Source of the DNA: Collinsella aerofaciens
Lineage (GTDB): Bacteria; Actinomycetota; Coriobacteriia; Coriobacteriales; Coriobacteriaceae
Direction of reading: 5' to 3'
DNA: 64,000 nt
NCBI RefSeq assembly: GCF_028207065.1
Contig: NZ_JAQLFP010000003.1
Coordinates: 3,860-67,859, forward strand
Position numbers and translations under genes: made by a program. Below the pieces are notes generated by a model, which saw only the letters and a list, made by a program, of their open reading frames with translations, was not told the origin of the DNA and did no database searches. Positions 7,382-16,164 of this stretch are shown one piece after another; position 1 is the first letter of the stretch, and each line of letters starts with the position of its first letter.

Positions 7382-7963
7382 ATGAGAGTCGTCAACGACT
7401 TTACATCGAAGACCGATGAGGGGACGTCGCGTCGCGGCTTTATGGCTTCGGGCCTGACCCCCTTTGGTGCCATGCCTCGCATTGATTACATTTGTGCCAA
7501 CGGGCTGTTCCGGCGGCACCTGGGCAACATTGCACAGTTGGAATCGGGGCGCATCTTCTGCCGCCACGGTATTGACCATCTGCTCGATGTCGCTCGCATT
7601 ATGTGGATCAAGAATCTCGAGGAACAGCTCGAATTTGACCGCGAGGTCATCTACGCCACGGCACTTCTTCACGATATCGGCAAAGATGAACAGTATGAAT
7701 CGGGTATATCCCATGATGTTGCAAGCGAACGCGTCGCTGATGCGATTCTCGGCGGCATGCCCGATGACGTGGCGTTTGAGCCGGCCGATGCCGCAGCCAT
7801 TAAGACGGCCATTCTGGGCCATCGAAAGCTGCGCGTGAACAGCCAACCGCTTGAGCGTCTGCTCTATGCAGCCGACAAAGCGTCGCGCGCCTGCTTTGCA
7901 TGCCCCGCGCGCAATGCTTGCAACTGGAGCGATGATAAAAAGAACCTGTCGATTCGCGTGTAG
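7382..7963 (+). CDS. HD-domain phosphohydrolase in the folate operon
   Basis: A 193-residue protein with an HD fold. H and D ligands are visible in FCRHGIDH, ALLHDIGKD and ILGHRKL. A cysteine-rich tail (CFACPARNAC) near residue 175 could bind metal. The start is two bases after the folE stop, indicating translational coupling. HD enzymes hydrolyse phosphate esters. Its position between folE and folB invites the guess that it dephosphorylates dihydroneopterin triphosphate, a step whose enzyme is unknown in many bacteria; this is inference only. It could equally be a general HD phosphohydrolase. Confidence 0.8.
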   Translation: MRVVNDFTSKTDEGTSRRGFMASGLTPFGAMPRIDYICANGLFRRHLGNIAQLESGRIFCRHGIDHLLDVARIMWIKNLEEQLEFDREVIYATALLHDIGKDEQYESGISHDVASERVADAILGGMPDDVAFEPADAAAIKTAILGHRKLRVNSQPLERLLYAADKASRACFACPARNACNWSDDKKNLSIRV

Positions 7964-8006
7964 TTAGTTTGCGCGGTTGGGGTTCTAAACGAAGGAGACG
8001 ATCGCG

Positions 8007-8492
8007 TTGAGTAACAAAAAACTGCCCGAGAATGCAACCAAGACTGAAGGTGCTGAGCTCGCCCGCCGTGGAAGGGGCGAAATATCCACCGCAACGGCGG
8101 TGCCTCACGTGAGCTATGATGATCTGCGCCATGCCGATCGTATTGTCATTGACGGCCTTGAGGTTTTTGCCAACCATGGCGTGTATCCCGAGGAGAACGC
8201 GCTGGGTCAGAAGTTCATCGTTTCTCTGGTGCTCTATGCCGACCTGCGCGCGGCGGGGGAGCACGATAACCTGGATGCCTCGATTGACTACGGCTCGGTG
8301 TGCCACGATGTCGATGGCTATCTGCGCGAGCATACGTTTAAGCTCATCGAGGCGGCAGCCGAGGGGACAGCCCAGATGCTGCTGCGCCGTTATCCCTCGC
8401 TGCTTGGTGTGCGCATAAAGCTCGATAAGCCGTGGGCTCCTGTTGGCCTGCCCCTGGCAAGCTGCGGCGTCGAGATCGAGCGCGTGCGCTAA
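8007..8492 (+). CDS. folB: Dihydroneopterin aldolase
   Basis: A 161-residue FolB-family protein cleaving dihydroneopterin to 6-hydroxymethyl-dihydropterin and glycolaldehyde. The FolB core runs from about residue 43 (DRIVIDGLEVFANHGVYPEE) to the end and includes the SIDYGSV, LIEAAAE and KLDKPWAP blocks. A 40-residue N-terminal extension is not part of the usual domain. TTG 8007 follows the strong site AAGGAGA. A start nearer the core would lack a ribosome site. Confidence 0.92.
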   Translation: MSNKKLPENATKTEGAELARRGRGEISTATAVPHVSYDDLRHADRIVIDGLEVFANHGVYPEENALGQKFIVSLVLYADLRAAGEHDNLDASIDYGSVCHDVDGYLREHTFKLIEAAAEGTAQMLLRRYPSLLGVRIKLDKPWAPVGLPLASCGVEIERVR

Positions 8493-8498
8493 CCGGTT

Positions 8499-9275
8499 CT
8501 AATACGACTCTATGGGTGGCTGCTTGAGCCGCTGCGACAGAGCTTTATTGTTGGGACAGTACGTGTCGAGCAGGGCGTGGAATCGCTGATTGTGGCTTGG
8601 CTCGAGCAAGTGGACGAGCTCGTGGGCGACAACCATGTCGAGGCATTCGATGGGATAGGCGGCAAGTTCGAGTGCGATGCGAATGGCGCCGGTCTTGGGC
8701 GTGCATGATCCCCAGCGCGTTTTCATGCTGCGCACGGAGACGCGGGCCACGGTGACGCCCATTGCGATTTCGTACGCGTGCACCATATCGTACAGCGCCG
8801 TGGTGACCTCGGTTGCATAGAGCTGGTCGATACGGGCTTGGAGCTCATCGGACGTTAGGCCGTCGAGGATTGCGTGCCGCTTGGCCTGTGGGCCTTCGTC
8901 CGATTCATCGGTACCCATAAAACTTGCGAAGGTGGCCTGTTTGGGTCGCGGTGCGGGTGATGCAAAGTTGTGATCGAGTGCATCCTGTACCGTGATGGGC
9001 TTGCCCCAAAGTGCAATGATGGACGAGGGGCTGAGCGGCTCTCGTGCCGTCGCCTGACGTTGCTCGCGCTGGGCAAGTCGGCTGATAATCCAGGCGCTGT
9101 TGCACTTCACAAACGCTTCGATACGCTCGCGGCTGGCGCCGATCGGTGCGCTGGCGTGGACCTCGCCGCTCGATGTGACGCGTAGGTTGAAGTTCTTGAC
9201 GCGCTTTTTGGTAACGACGACGGGGATGGTCGTCCCATCCGGTCGGGATGCGGAAATCGTAAACTGCTGCGTCAA
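8499..9275 (-). CDS. YgjP/SprT-like zinc metallopeptidase (M48-type, DUF45)
   Basis: About 258 residues. The C-terminal half carries the zinc motif HELVH within VVAHELVHLLEPSHN and the preceding block TRWGSCTPKTGAIRI, both typical of YgjP-type proteins. There is no signal peptide. The substrate is unknown. I chose TTG 9275 because AAGGA lies six bases upstream; an ATG at 9308 is the alternative. It converges on folB with only six bases between the stops and lies downstream of the dipeptidase on the same strand. Confidence 0.85.
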   Translation of the reverse strand: MTQQFTISASRPDGTTIPVVVTKKRVKNFNLRVTSSGEVHASAPIGASRERIEAFVKCNSAWIISRLAQREQRQATAREPLSPSSIIALWGKPITVQDALDHNFASPAPRPKQATFASFMGTDESDEGPQAKRHAILDGLTSDELQARIDQLYATEVTTALYDMVHAYEIAMGVTVARVSVRSMKTRWGSCTPKTGAIRIALELAAYPIECLDMVVAHELVHLLEPSHNQRFHALLDTYCPNNKALSQRLKQPPIESY

Positions 9276-9349
9276 AAGCGGTCCTTCAGATCGGGGACGG
9301 GCCGGCATGTCGACCGTTCGGCATGCCGGCCCGCTCAAGGGATGTGAAA

Positions 9350-10363
9350 TTAATAACGCTCGAAGAAGGCAAGCGCGTTGTCGCTGCAGAGCTTTTGCAT
9401 CACGGTCTTGCCAAAATGCTTGGAAAGCATGTTCTGGAACTCGGGCATCTTGCTGGCATCGGAGAGGAAAGCGGGCACCGTGGCGCCGTCCCAGTCGCCG
9501 CCGAGCGCGATGACGTCCTCGCCGCCCAGGTCGAGCCAGTGCTCGATATGCGCCGCCAGCTGGTCGAAGGTGACGTCTGCGGCGGTCTTGTCGGTTGCGT
9601 CGTTGGAAAGGAACTCGCTGCAGTAGTTGAGGCCGACGATGCCACCCATGTCGCGAATGGTGCGGAACTGGTCGTCGGTAAGGTTGCGTTTGGCGCCGCA
9701 AACCGCACGGGAGTTGGAGTGGCTGGCGACGAAGGGACGCGTGGCGCGGGCGGCGACCTCGTCAAAGCACTCATCGTTGAGGTGGGAGGCGTCGAGCACC
9801 ATGCCGGCGTGCTCCATCTGCGTAAGCGCCTCGATGCCGGCGGCGGTGAGGCCGGCGTGGGTGTCGTGGCCGCTCGCGAGCGGTCCCTGCGCGTTCCAGC
9901 TGAGTGACGACATAAGCACGCCCAGGCTCTTGAGCACCTCGATCAGCGCGGGGTCCTCGGCAAAGAACGTGGCGTTTTCGATGGTGTGGATGCAAGCGAC
10001 CTTGCCGTCCTTGAGCGCGGGGCGAATGTCTGCGGCGCTGCGCACGTTGACCATACGGTCGTGGTTGAGCATTGCCTGGCCGCTCATATGCGCCATGATC
10101 TGCGCCTGGAAGCGCGCGGCGTGGGCGGTGGGAATCTCGTCGGGGACAAACGTGGCGAAGCACTGTGCCCACGGCGTGTTGCCGATCTTTGCGAGCGAGA
10201 TGGCACAGGCGTTACCCTCGATGAGGTCGAAATCTTGCGGATGCGTTTCGTCGCCGGGGAAATAACCGTCGGTGCCGGCGGTAAAGCGCAGGTCGAGATC
10301 GAGCGTGGCCCAGCCGATTCGGTCGGCAGTGTCGCAGTGTAGGTCAAATACGGGATATGCCAT
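9350..10363 (-). CDS. Membrane dipeptidase family (M19) peptidase
   Basis: A 337-residue metallo-dipeptidase of the renal dipeptidase family, which splits dipeptides. Metal-binding motifs are the N-terminal DLHCDT, ASHLND and SHSNSRAVCGAKRNL, and the C-terminal GGDWDG. No signal peptide or anchor is seen, so it is probably cytoplasmic. ATG 10363 follows GGAGGAACC. It is divergent from the FKBP gene. Confidence 0.93.
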   Translation of the reverse strand: MAYPVFDLHCDTADRIGWATLDLDLRFTAGTDGYFPGDETHPQDFDLIEGNACAISLAKIGNTPWAQCFATFVPDEIPTAHAARFQAQIMAHMSGQAMLNHDRMVNVRSAADIRPALKDGKVACIHTIENATFFAEDPALIEVLKSLGVLMSSLSWNAQGPLASGHDTHAGLTAAGIEALTQMEHAGMVLDASHLNDECFDEVAARATRPFVASHSNSRAVCGAKRNLTDDQFRTIRDMGGIVGLNYCSEFLSNDATDKTAADVTFDQLAAHIEHWLDLGGEDVIALGGDWDGATVPAFLSDASKMPEFQNMLSKHFGKTVMQKLCSDNALAFFERY

Positions 10364-10483
10364 GGTTCCTCCGGTTGCAGCGTTTCTTTGCAAACTGTCA
10401 TTGAATTGTATGACTAGGGTATAGTTAGCGCCATATGTTCACGGCGGCCCGCGTTGTGCGCCGCCCTTATCACGGAGGTTACC

Positions 10484-10912
10484 ATGTCCAACCAGGGCAA
10501 GAAGGTCAAGACCCATTATCGCGGCACGCTCGATGACGGCACGCAGTTCGATAGCTCCTACGATCGCGGCGAGCCGCTGGAGTTCACCTGCGGCGCCGGT
10601 CAGATGATCAAGGGCTTCGACGCCGCTGTTGTCGACATGCAGGTGGGCGAGAAGAAGACCGTGCACATTCCTGCTGCCGATGCCTACGGCGAGCACAATC
10701 CCGAGATGGTTCTGACCTTCCCGGCCGAACAGGTTCCCAACATCGAGCAGATCGAGAAGGGCATGAAGCTTTTCCTGTCCACGCCGAGCGGTATGCCCGT
10801 TCCCGCCGTGGTCATCGACGTAACGCCCGAGGCTGTGACGCTCGACGCCAACCACGAGCTGGCCGGCAAGGACCTCAACTTTGATATCGAGCTCGTTGAG
10901 GTCGAGGGTTAG
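10484..10912 (+). CDS. FKBP-type peptidyl-prolyl isomerase, SlyD-like
   Basis: A 142-residue foldase with FKBP segments split by an insert-in-flap domain, as in SlyD: GKKVKTHYRGTLDDGTQFDS, then GQMIKGFDAAVVDMQVGEKK, then the IF domain around residues 65-120. SlyD's His-rich nickel tail is absent. ATG 10484 follows GGAGG. Three bases separate its stop from a UreE-like gene, an interesting link because SlyD and UreE both act in nickel delivery in other bacteria. Confidence 0.92.
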   Translation: MSNQGKKVKTHYRGTLDDGTQFDSSYDRGEPLEFTCGAGQMIKGFDAAVVDMQVGEKKTVHIPAADAYGEHNPEMVLTFPAEQVPNIEQIEKGMKLFLSTPSGMPVPAVVIDVTPEAVTLDANHELAGKDLNFDIELVEVEG

Positions 10913-10915
10913 AGT

Positions 10916-11494
10916 ATGCCTGAACGCTTGGTTTCGACGACATGCTTGGGAAATCTCAACGATCCGTCCTATGAACTCCTGCTTCGCCGGAAGTTGGGCG
11001 GCGTCTTTGAAGTTGACGAGCTACTGTTCGATTGGGACCGGGCTGATGTATGCGCGTTTGCGGGCGTGACGGAGCTGGGGCGCACGATCGATGTTCGGCT
11101 GGATGCTGCCGACGGCGGTCGTCTTGCCGATGGCGACGTGCTCGCCATCGACCGTTCGGGCATGGTGCCCGTGGCGGTTGTCGTGCGCCTGCGCAGCGCC
11201 GAGGTTTATTTGGTCGAAGTCGACCGCATGGATCCGATTGCGCTCGCGCATGCGTGCTGGGAGATCGGCAATATGCACGCGCCGCTTTTCCGAGGCGATT
11301 CGGACGAGCATACCGTGCGCATGTATACGCCGGTGCAGCCTGTTTTGGGCCGCATGCTCCGGGGCGTCGAGGGTGTTCGGCTCTCGGTGGTTACCCGTGA
11401 ACTCGATGCGGACCGGCGCTTCGCATCGAGTGCGGCGGAGGCCGTCGTGAGCATGGCTCCCGACTTTACCATCGTAAAAAAGACGCGCGACTAA
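10916..11494 (+). CDS. Orphan UreE-like protein
   Basis: A 192-residue protein resembling the urease nickel chaperone UreE. The N-terminal part has LADGDVLAIDR, and the C-terminal ferredoxin-like part has ACWEIGNMHAPLF, matching UreE's GNRH helix with M for R. No urease or hydrogenase gene is in the window. The gene abuts the FKBP isomerase and is probably co-transcribed. It may handle nickel for another enzyme or bind another ligand. The family call rests on these motifs only. Confidence 0.65.
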   Translation: MPERLVSTTCLGNLNDPSYELLLRRKLGGVFEVDELLFDWDRADVCAFAGVTELGRTIDVRLDAADGGRLADGDVLAIDRSGMVPVAVVVRLRSAEVYLVEVDRMDPIALAHACWEIGNMHAPLFRGDSDEHTVRMYTPVQPVLGRMLRGVEGVRLSVVTRELDADRRFASSAAEAVVSMAPDFTIVKKTRD

Positions 11495-11576
11495 GCGCGC
11501 GTATGCGCAAGACGGGCTTTGAGGGGTGACCGATCAAGGTCCGTCTTGCTGTTGATAGGAGGCTTTGGGGAAGCAT

Positions 11577-12374
11577 ATGGGTCTTGAGGGAATCAAGCTG
11601 ATTGCATGCGATTTGGACGGCACGTTGCTGCATCCGGGGGAGCGCGAGCCGCGTTCCGAGGCCTTTGAACTCATCGATGAACTGCATCGTCGCGGTATCG
11701 TGTTTATGCCGGCGAGCGGCCGTCAATATGCGAGCTTGCGCTACCTGTTTGCCCCGGTGGCCGATGAGCTCGCCTATGTATGCGAAAACGGAGCCCTGGT
11801 GATGAGCGAGGGGCGTGCCGTTGTCAAGCGCTCTATGGAGCGTGACCTGGCGATGGATATCGCGAATGCCGTGGTCGCCTACCCCCATGCCGACGTTACC
11901 CTTTCCTGCGAGGGGCACCTCTACACCATAAGCGGCAACGATGCGTTCGTCGACCATTTGCGCTATGAGGTCCACTGCGATGTGGCGGTGGTCGGCCGTC
12001 CCGAGGACATCGACGAGGACGTCATTAAGATTGCCTTCCAGATGCCCGAGGTGGATCAGCCGGCGGCCCTGGAGTATTTCGAGCGCCTCTTTAGCGACCG
12101 TGTTGACGTGATGACGTCGGGAACCGAATGGACGGACTTTATCGGTTTCGGTTCGGGCAAGGGCTCCGCGCTTGCCGATTACGGTCGTGCCCTGGGTATT
12201 TCGCCCGATGAGATGATGGCGTTTGGCGATAACGAAAACGACCGCGACATGCTCAACGTAGTGGGCCATCCTTATCTAATGGAGAGCTGCAATCCCTCTA
12301 TGCGTGGCATCAACGACCACGTCCGCTACGTGCGCACGGTCGAAGAGGAGCTGCGCCGTCTGCTCGCCGAGTAG
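11577..12374 (+). CDS. Cof-type HAD phosphatase
   Basis: A 265-residue HAD hydrolase with nucleophile motif I DLDGTLL, motif II PASGRQ and motif III/IV MMAFGDNENDRDML, with a C2B cap between. Members dephosphorylate sugar phosphates or flavin/pyridoxal phosphates; specificity is not visible. ATG 11577 was chosen because the in-frame TTG at 11565 lies too close to the AGGAGG site. Confidence 0.92.
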   Translation: MGLEGIKLIACDLDGTLLHPGEREPRSEAFELIDELHRRGIVFMPASGRQYASLRYLFAPVADELAYVCENGALVMSEGRAVVKRSMERDLAMDIANAVVAYPHADVTLSCEGHLYTISGNDAFVDHLRYEVHCDVAVVGRPEDIDEDVIKIAFQMPEVDQPAALEYFERLFSDRVDVMTSGTEWTDFIGFGSGKGSALADYGRALGISPDEMMAFGDNENDRDMLNVVGHPYLMESCNPSMRGINDHVRYVRTVEEELRRLLAE

Positions 12375-12450
12375 GTTTTCGGGACATACCTAGAAATCTA
12401 TTTTTTGCTGCAAAGTGCGAAAAGGTGGATTTAAGGCATGTTCCAAACAT

Positions 12451-12831
12451 TTACCGGCAGTCGGGGCAGAGACCCTCGAAGATGGTGTAGTGCGACGTGA
12501 CGTGCCAGCCGATTTGCTCGGATGCCTTGGCGTCGAGCTGGGCATCGAAGGGGAGCGGTACGTCGATGACGCGACTGCACGAGGTGCAGATGATATGCGC
12601 ATGCGGCTCGATCGTGCGATCGAAGCGGCTGCCGCCCGGCGTCTTGATGGAGAGGATCTCGCCGGCGTCGGCCAAGAGATTGAGATTGCGGTAGACCGTA
12701 CCGCGGCTGATTTTGTCATCCTGCGCGCGCACGACGTTGTAGATTTCGTCGGCGGTGGGATGGTTATAGCTTTGGCGCACGGCGTCAAGAACCAGCTTTC
12801 GCTGCCTGGTATTCCTTCTTTGCACCGCCAT
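12451..12831 (-). CDS. Fur/PerR-family metal-dependent repressor
   Basis: A 126-residue winged-helix regulator. The DNA-binding half has NTRQRKLVLDAV and the recognition region ISRGTVYRNLNLL. The dimerisation half has HAHIICTSC and a C-terminal CPDC, giving the two CxxC pairs of the structural zinc site. The sequence is nearer PerR/Fur than Zur, but the inducing signal cannot be assigned. A 17-base palindrome lies 49 bases upstream. Same strand as acyP. Confidence 0.9.
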   Translation of the reverse strand: MAVQRRNTRQRKLVLDAVRQSYNHPTADEIYNVVRAQDDKISRGTVYRNLNLLADAGEILSIKTPGGSRFDRTIEPHAHIICTSCSRVIDVPLPFDAQLDAKASEQIGWHVTSHYTIFEGLCPDCR

Positions 12832-12879
12832 GCGCCTCGCCTCTTTTCTATCAACGGTCGTAGGTAAATGATACCGTAT

Positions 12880-12896
12880 TTAGCACACAATACTAA
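12880..12896. promoter_or_regulatory. Palindrome upstream of the Fur-family gene
   Basis: TTAGCA-CACAA-TACTAA is an almost perfect 6-5-6 inverted repeat. It overlaps the acyP stop codon and sits where an autoregulatory operator of the Fur-family gene would lie. It does not match the classic 19-base Fur box. Confidence 0.45.
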
Positions 12897-13303
12897 TAAC
12901 GAGGCGTGAAACCGTCTTCATTGGCAAGTGGGGCTCGGGCCTGGGCGTCTACGAGGCGAAAACGCGTTCCCATGCGCTCGTAGGAGGCATGAAGCGCCTC
13001 GAGATGAGATAGGACGTTTGCCGGAGCTCCCTGTATCTCCATCTCGACTGAGCCGTCTTCCATATTACGCACCCAGCCGGTGAGGGAGCGTGCCTGCGCG
13101 AGGTTGGTGTTGGTAAAGCGAAAACCAACGCCTTGGACTTGCCCCGCCCAGCGCAGGAAATAGCGCAGGGGAGTGTCTTGAGTGGCCTCGTCGCTTGCGA
13201 GCACGGTAAGCCTGCGGCGCAGCTCGAGCTCGACGTTTGATGGTTTTTGAGGCTCTCGACTGCCTCCGGTGACGCTGGAGAAGAACGTATCGAAGAAGCC
13301 CAT
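12893..13303 (-). CDS. acyP: Acylphosphatase with N-terminal extension
   Basis: A 136-residue protein whose C-terminal 90 residues are an acylphosphatase domain, hydrolysing carboxyl-phosphate bonds. The active-site loop GQVQGVGFRFTN and the later SLTGWVRNMEDGSVE are intact, with catalytic R and N present. About 45 extra N-terminal residues (MGFFDTFFSSVTGG onward) have no clear fold. Its ATG is two bases beyond the stop of the upstream oxidoreductase gene, so the two are one operon. Confidence 0.9.
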   Translation of the reverse strand: MGFFDTFFSSVTGGSREPQKPSNVELELRRRLTVLASDEATQDTPLRYFLRWAGQVQGVGFRFTNTNLAQARSLTGWVRNMEDGSVEMEIQGAPANVLSHLEALHASYERMGTRFRLVDAQARAPLANEDGFTPRY

Positions 13304-13305
13304 CG

Positions 13306-14412
13306 CTATGCCTGCTTGCCTGCGTCGGACGGGAAGGTTATGCCGGCCTGCTGGCGCACGGCATCCATGATGCGCAGTGAGACGAGCGTGACATCGCGGT
13401 AGTGGCCAAGCTCGTGGCGTCCCGCCGGGGTCTCCCAAATCTCTTCCTTAACGTTATCGATGCCGCCGATGGCGGTGATAAAGTCTGTGAGTTCGTATTC
13501 CATAGTGTTGCTCGATTTGGGCAGGTCGAGCACGCGGCCGTTGTCGCCCTGCTCGCGCGGTGCCTCGGTCGCCGAGCCGCGTACGACATCGCCGCGATAG
13601 TCGATGCGGACGTTGCGGGGCGTGGACAGATGGTCGATCTGGATAGTGCCACGCTCGCCTTCGATCTGCGAGGGCAGCAGGTCATTCGTAATTTTGGAGT
13701 GCGCGAGCTCGACGGAGATGCTGCCTCCGCCATAGCTGGCGAGGATGGAACCGCAGCCGTCGATGGGGCCGTGCGTGAGCTGTCGCGTGGTGGGGTCGAG
13801 TAGAGTAGTCATGCTCGTAAGGCCGGAGGGCATGCCGAAAATCTCGACCATGGGCTCGACGGCGTAGACGCCAATGTCCATGAGGGAACCCGATGCCATA
13901 TTGCAGTCGAAGATATTGGTGGCGCGTCCCGCGAGAATCTCGTTGTAGCGCGAGGAATACTTGCCAAAGCGCAATGAGGCGCGGCGGATGGGGGCGATCT
14001 CGCCCAGGGCGTCCTCGATGGCGTGGAAGGCGGGATCGTGGAGGGGACGCATGGCCTCGAGGGCCACGACACCTGCTGCCTCGGCAGCGCGGAAGACTTC
14101 CAGCGCCTGCGCTTCGGTGGCGCAGAAGGGTTTCTCGACGATGACGTGCTTGCCACCGGCGATGCAGGCAAGAGCCTGCTCGTAGTGAAGTGCGTTAGGG
14201 CTGCCGATATAGACGGCGTCGACGTCGGCGGCTGCCGCAAGCTCATCGAGCGACGTAAAGTTTCGCTCGCCACCGCGCTCGGCGGTAAAGGCAGTACCGC
14301 GATTGGCGTCGCGTGAAAGCGTGCCCACAAACGCGGCTTGGTCGTTGGCGTTGACGACTTGGATAAAGTCGTCGGTGATCATGGATGTACCGATGGTCGC
14401 GATGCGCAGCAT
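13306..14412 (-). CDS. Gfo/Idh/MocA-family oxidoreductase
   Basis: A 368-residue NAD(P)-dependent dehydrogenase of the Gfo/Idh/MocA family. The Rossmann start is IATIGTSMITDDF (a degenerate GxGxxG), and the family signature is VEKPF (residues near 95). The C-terminal alpha/beta domain contains MDIGVYAVEP with the usual tyrosine. Substrates of relatives are sugars, inositols or pseudo-sugars; this one is unassigned. ATG 14412 was chosen to begin directly at the Rossmann strand. Confidence 0.9.
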   Translation of the reverse strand: MLRIATIGTSMITDDFIQVVNANDQAAFVGTLSRDANRGTAFTAERGGERNFTSLDELAAAADVDAVYIGSPNALHYEQALACIAGGKHVIVEKPFCATEAQALEVFRAAEAAGVVALEAMRPLHDPAFHAIEDALGEIAPIRRASLRFGKYSSRYNEILAGRATNIFDCNMASGSLMDIGVYAVEPMVEIFGMPSGLTSMTTLLDPTTRQLTHGPIDGCGSILASYGGGSISVELAHSKITNDLLPSQIEGERGTIQIDHLSTPRNVRIDYRGDVVRGSATEAPREQGDNGRVLDLPKSSNTMEYELTDFITAIGGIDNVKEEIWETPAGRHELGHYRDVTLVSLRIMDAVRQQAGITFPSDAGKQA

Positions 14413-14485
14413 ACGTCTCCCTTGCGTTGTTTGGTCTACAGGATGAGTGTAGCGCGTGGGGATATAAAGCTGCGCGAAAACGCTA

Positions 14486-14971
14486 TTACAGGTCGCTCTC
14501 GTTAAAGCCGGTGTCGATATCGAGGTTGCTGCCGTCGGCCGCCGTGGTGGCGAGCTCATCACAGCGCTCGTTGAGCTCGTGACCGGCGTGACCCTTAACC
14601 CAGATGAACTCAACCTTGTGCTTGCTTTTGGCGGTGAGTAGGCGCTCCCACAGGTCGCGGTTCTTGACGGGTTGCTTGTTGGCGGTTTTCCATCCGCGCT
14701 TTTTCCAGCCGTCGATCCAGTGCTTGTTAAAGGCGTTGACGACATACTGCGAATCGGAATGGACTTCGACCTCGCAAGGGCGGTTGAGCGCCTCGAGCGC
14801 CACGATGACCGCCATGAGTTCCATGCGGTTGTTGGTGGTCTTGGCGTAGCCGCGCGAAAGCTCGGAGGTGAAGGTCTTGCCGGCGGGGTTGGTGTATTTG
14901 AGCACGGCGCCGTAGCCGCCGCGTCCCGGATTTGATCGGGCCGAGCCGTCGGTATAGATGATGACCTTCAC
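14486..14971 (-). CDS. rnhA: Ribonuclease HI
   Basis: A 161-residue RNase H that removes RNA from RNA-DNA hybrids. The catalytic acids sit in [29 protein letters not shown] and ERCDELA, and the GHAGHELN handle region is present. GTG 14971 follows AAAGGAAG and gives the usual N-terminus; an upstream ATG at 15022 would add 17 unrelated residues. Confidence 0.95.
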   Translation of the reverse strand: MKVIIYTDGSARSNPGRGGYGAVLKYTNPAGKTFTSELSRGYAKTTNNRMELMAVIVALEALNRPCEVEVHSDSQYVVNAFNKHWIDGWKKRGWKTANKQPVKNRDLWERLLTAKSKHKVEFIWVKGHAGHELNERCDELATTAADGSNLDIDTGFNESDL

Positions 14972-15070
14972 GGGCTTCCTTTCGTTGGGTACGTTTCGTG
15001 TGAGTGACCATTGTAGCGCCATGCCCGCCGGGGGCTAGCAATCTACGATTTCTACCCCGTCTTCCGACAG

Positions 15071-15973
15071 TTAGTTGGCACGGATGATGCGGTTGAGCTC
15101 GTCGAGGTATTGCTGCAAGAGGGGAGAGGGCTTGCGCTCGTCGTGCATGATATAGCCTACGTGCATCGTTGGGGCGTCTGCTAACGGGATCGATGCCATA
15201 CCCCATTGCATTTCATTGGAGAGGACACCGGTCGACAGGGTGTAACCGTTCGACGTGATAAGTAAGTTAGTAAGTGTTCCGCGGTCCGAGATTCGTATGT
15301 TGCGGTCGCAAGGGATATAGCTAAAAGGTTCCTCGGCGTAATAGAAGGAGCTCGAGGTGCCTTGCTCAAAGCTGTAGCGCGTATAGGGTGTAAGGTCGGC
15401 AAGGGACAGCTGCGGGCGGCGTGCGAGCGGGTGGCGCTCGCTAACGAAGACGTGGACCGTCGCGTCGAAGAGGGGATGGAAGCTTGCACGGGCATCGGCG
15501 AAGGCCTTCTGCAGAACGCGGGCGTTAAAGTCGTCCAGATAGAGGATGCCGATGTCGCTGCGAAACGCGCGGACGTCATCGATGATCTGCGACGTGGTGG
15601 TCTCGCGCATGATGAATTCGAACTTGCTGTCCCGGCAGCGCTCGACGACGTTGACGAAGGCCTCGACCGAAAAAGCGTAATGCTGGGCCGAGATGGCAAG
15701 GCGCGCCTGGGGCGTGCCGCCGTCCTCGTAGCGGGCCTCGAGCATATCGGCCTGCTCTACGACTTGACGCGCATAGCCCAAAAGCTCGGTGCCGTCGTTG
15801 GTGAGCGTGACGCCGCGGCTGGAGCGCGTAAAGATCTCCAGATGGAGCTCCTGTTCCAGGCTTTTGACGGCGTTTGAGATGTTGGACTGAGCGGTATAGA
15901 GGCGCTGAGCTGCGGCGTTGATTGAGCCGGACTCTGCCACGGCGATCAGAAAACGAAGCTGCTGGAGGGTCAT
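15071..15973 (-). CDS. LysR-family transcriptional regulator
   Basis: A 300-residue LysR regulator. The N-terminal helix-turn-helix spans about residues 1-60 (LQQLRFLIAVAESGSINAAA, then AQSNISNAVKSLE), followed by a periplasmic-binding-like effector domain. It is divergent from metY with a shared 272-base intergenic region that holds a clear dyad. By analogy with CysB/MetR types it may control sulfur amino acid synthesis in response to a pathway intermediate; the effector is unknown. Confidence 0.93.
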   Translation of the reverse strand: MTLQQLRFLIAVAESGSINAAAQRLYTAQSNISNAVKSLEQELHLEIFTRSSRGVTLTNDGTELLGYARQVVEQADMLEARYEDGGTPQARLAISAQHYAFSVEAFVNVVERCRDSKFEFIMRETTTSQIIDDVRAFRSDIGILYLDDFNARVLQKAFADARASFHPLFDATVHVFVSERHPLARRPQLSLADLTPYTRYSFEQGTSSSFYYAEEPFSYIPCDRNIRISDRGTLTNLLITSNGYTLSTGVLSNEMQWGMASIPLADAPTMHVGYIMHDERKPSPLLQQYLDELNRIIRAN

Positions 15974-15991
15974 CGACGCAATCCTTCCGAT

Positions 15992-16012
15992 TGTTATCTA
16001 TAAAAACGATAA
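15992..16012. promoter_or_regulatory. LysR-type dyad between lysR and metY
   Basis: GTTATC and GATAAC (15992-15997 and 16007-16012) form a perfect inverted repeat around a nine-base AT-rich spacer, 19 bases upstream of the lysR start. It has the size and symmetry of a LysR recognition site. Confidence 0.6.
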
Positions 16013-16117
16013 CAGGTTAGCGCTTTTAAGTGATTGACCGAGGGAAACAATGCTCGTACTATTCAAAACACACAAAGGCGGTAGGTAATTAAGCCAACCA
16101 CGGAACCGGGATGCGAA

Positions 16118-16164
16118 AGGAGGCCCGCATATGAATTGCTTACCAAGACGAATGCCGGGCTCCT
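16118..16164 (+). promoter_or_regulatory. Leader hairpin of metY
   Basis: AGGAG-CCCG-CAT segments at 16118-16130 pair with ATG-CGGG-CTCCT at 16152-16164 with single-base bulges, around a 21-base loop. It lies about 80 bases upstream of metY. It does not match the SAM-I core, and no T-run follows. Its role is unknown. Confidence 0.4.
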
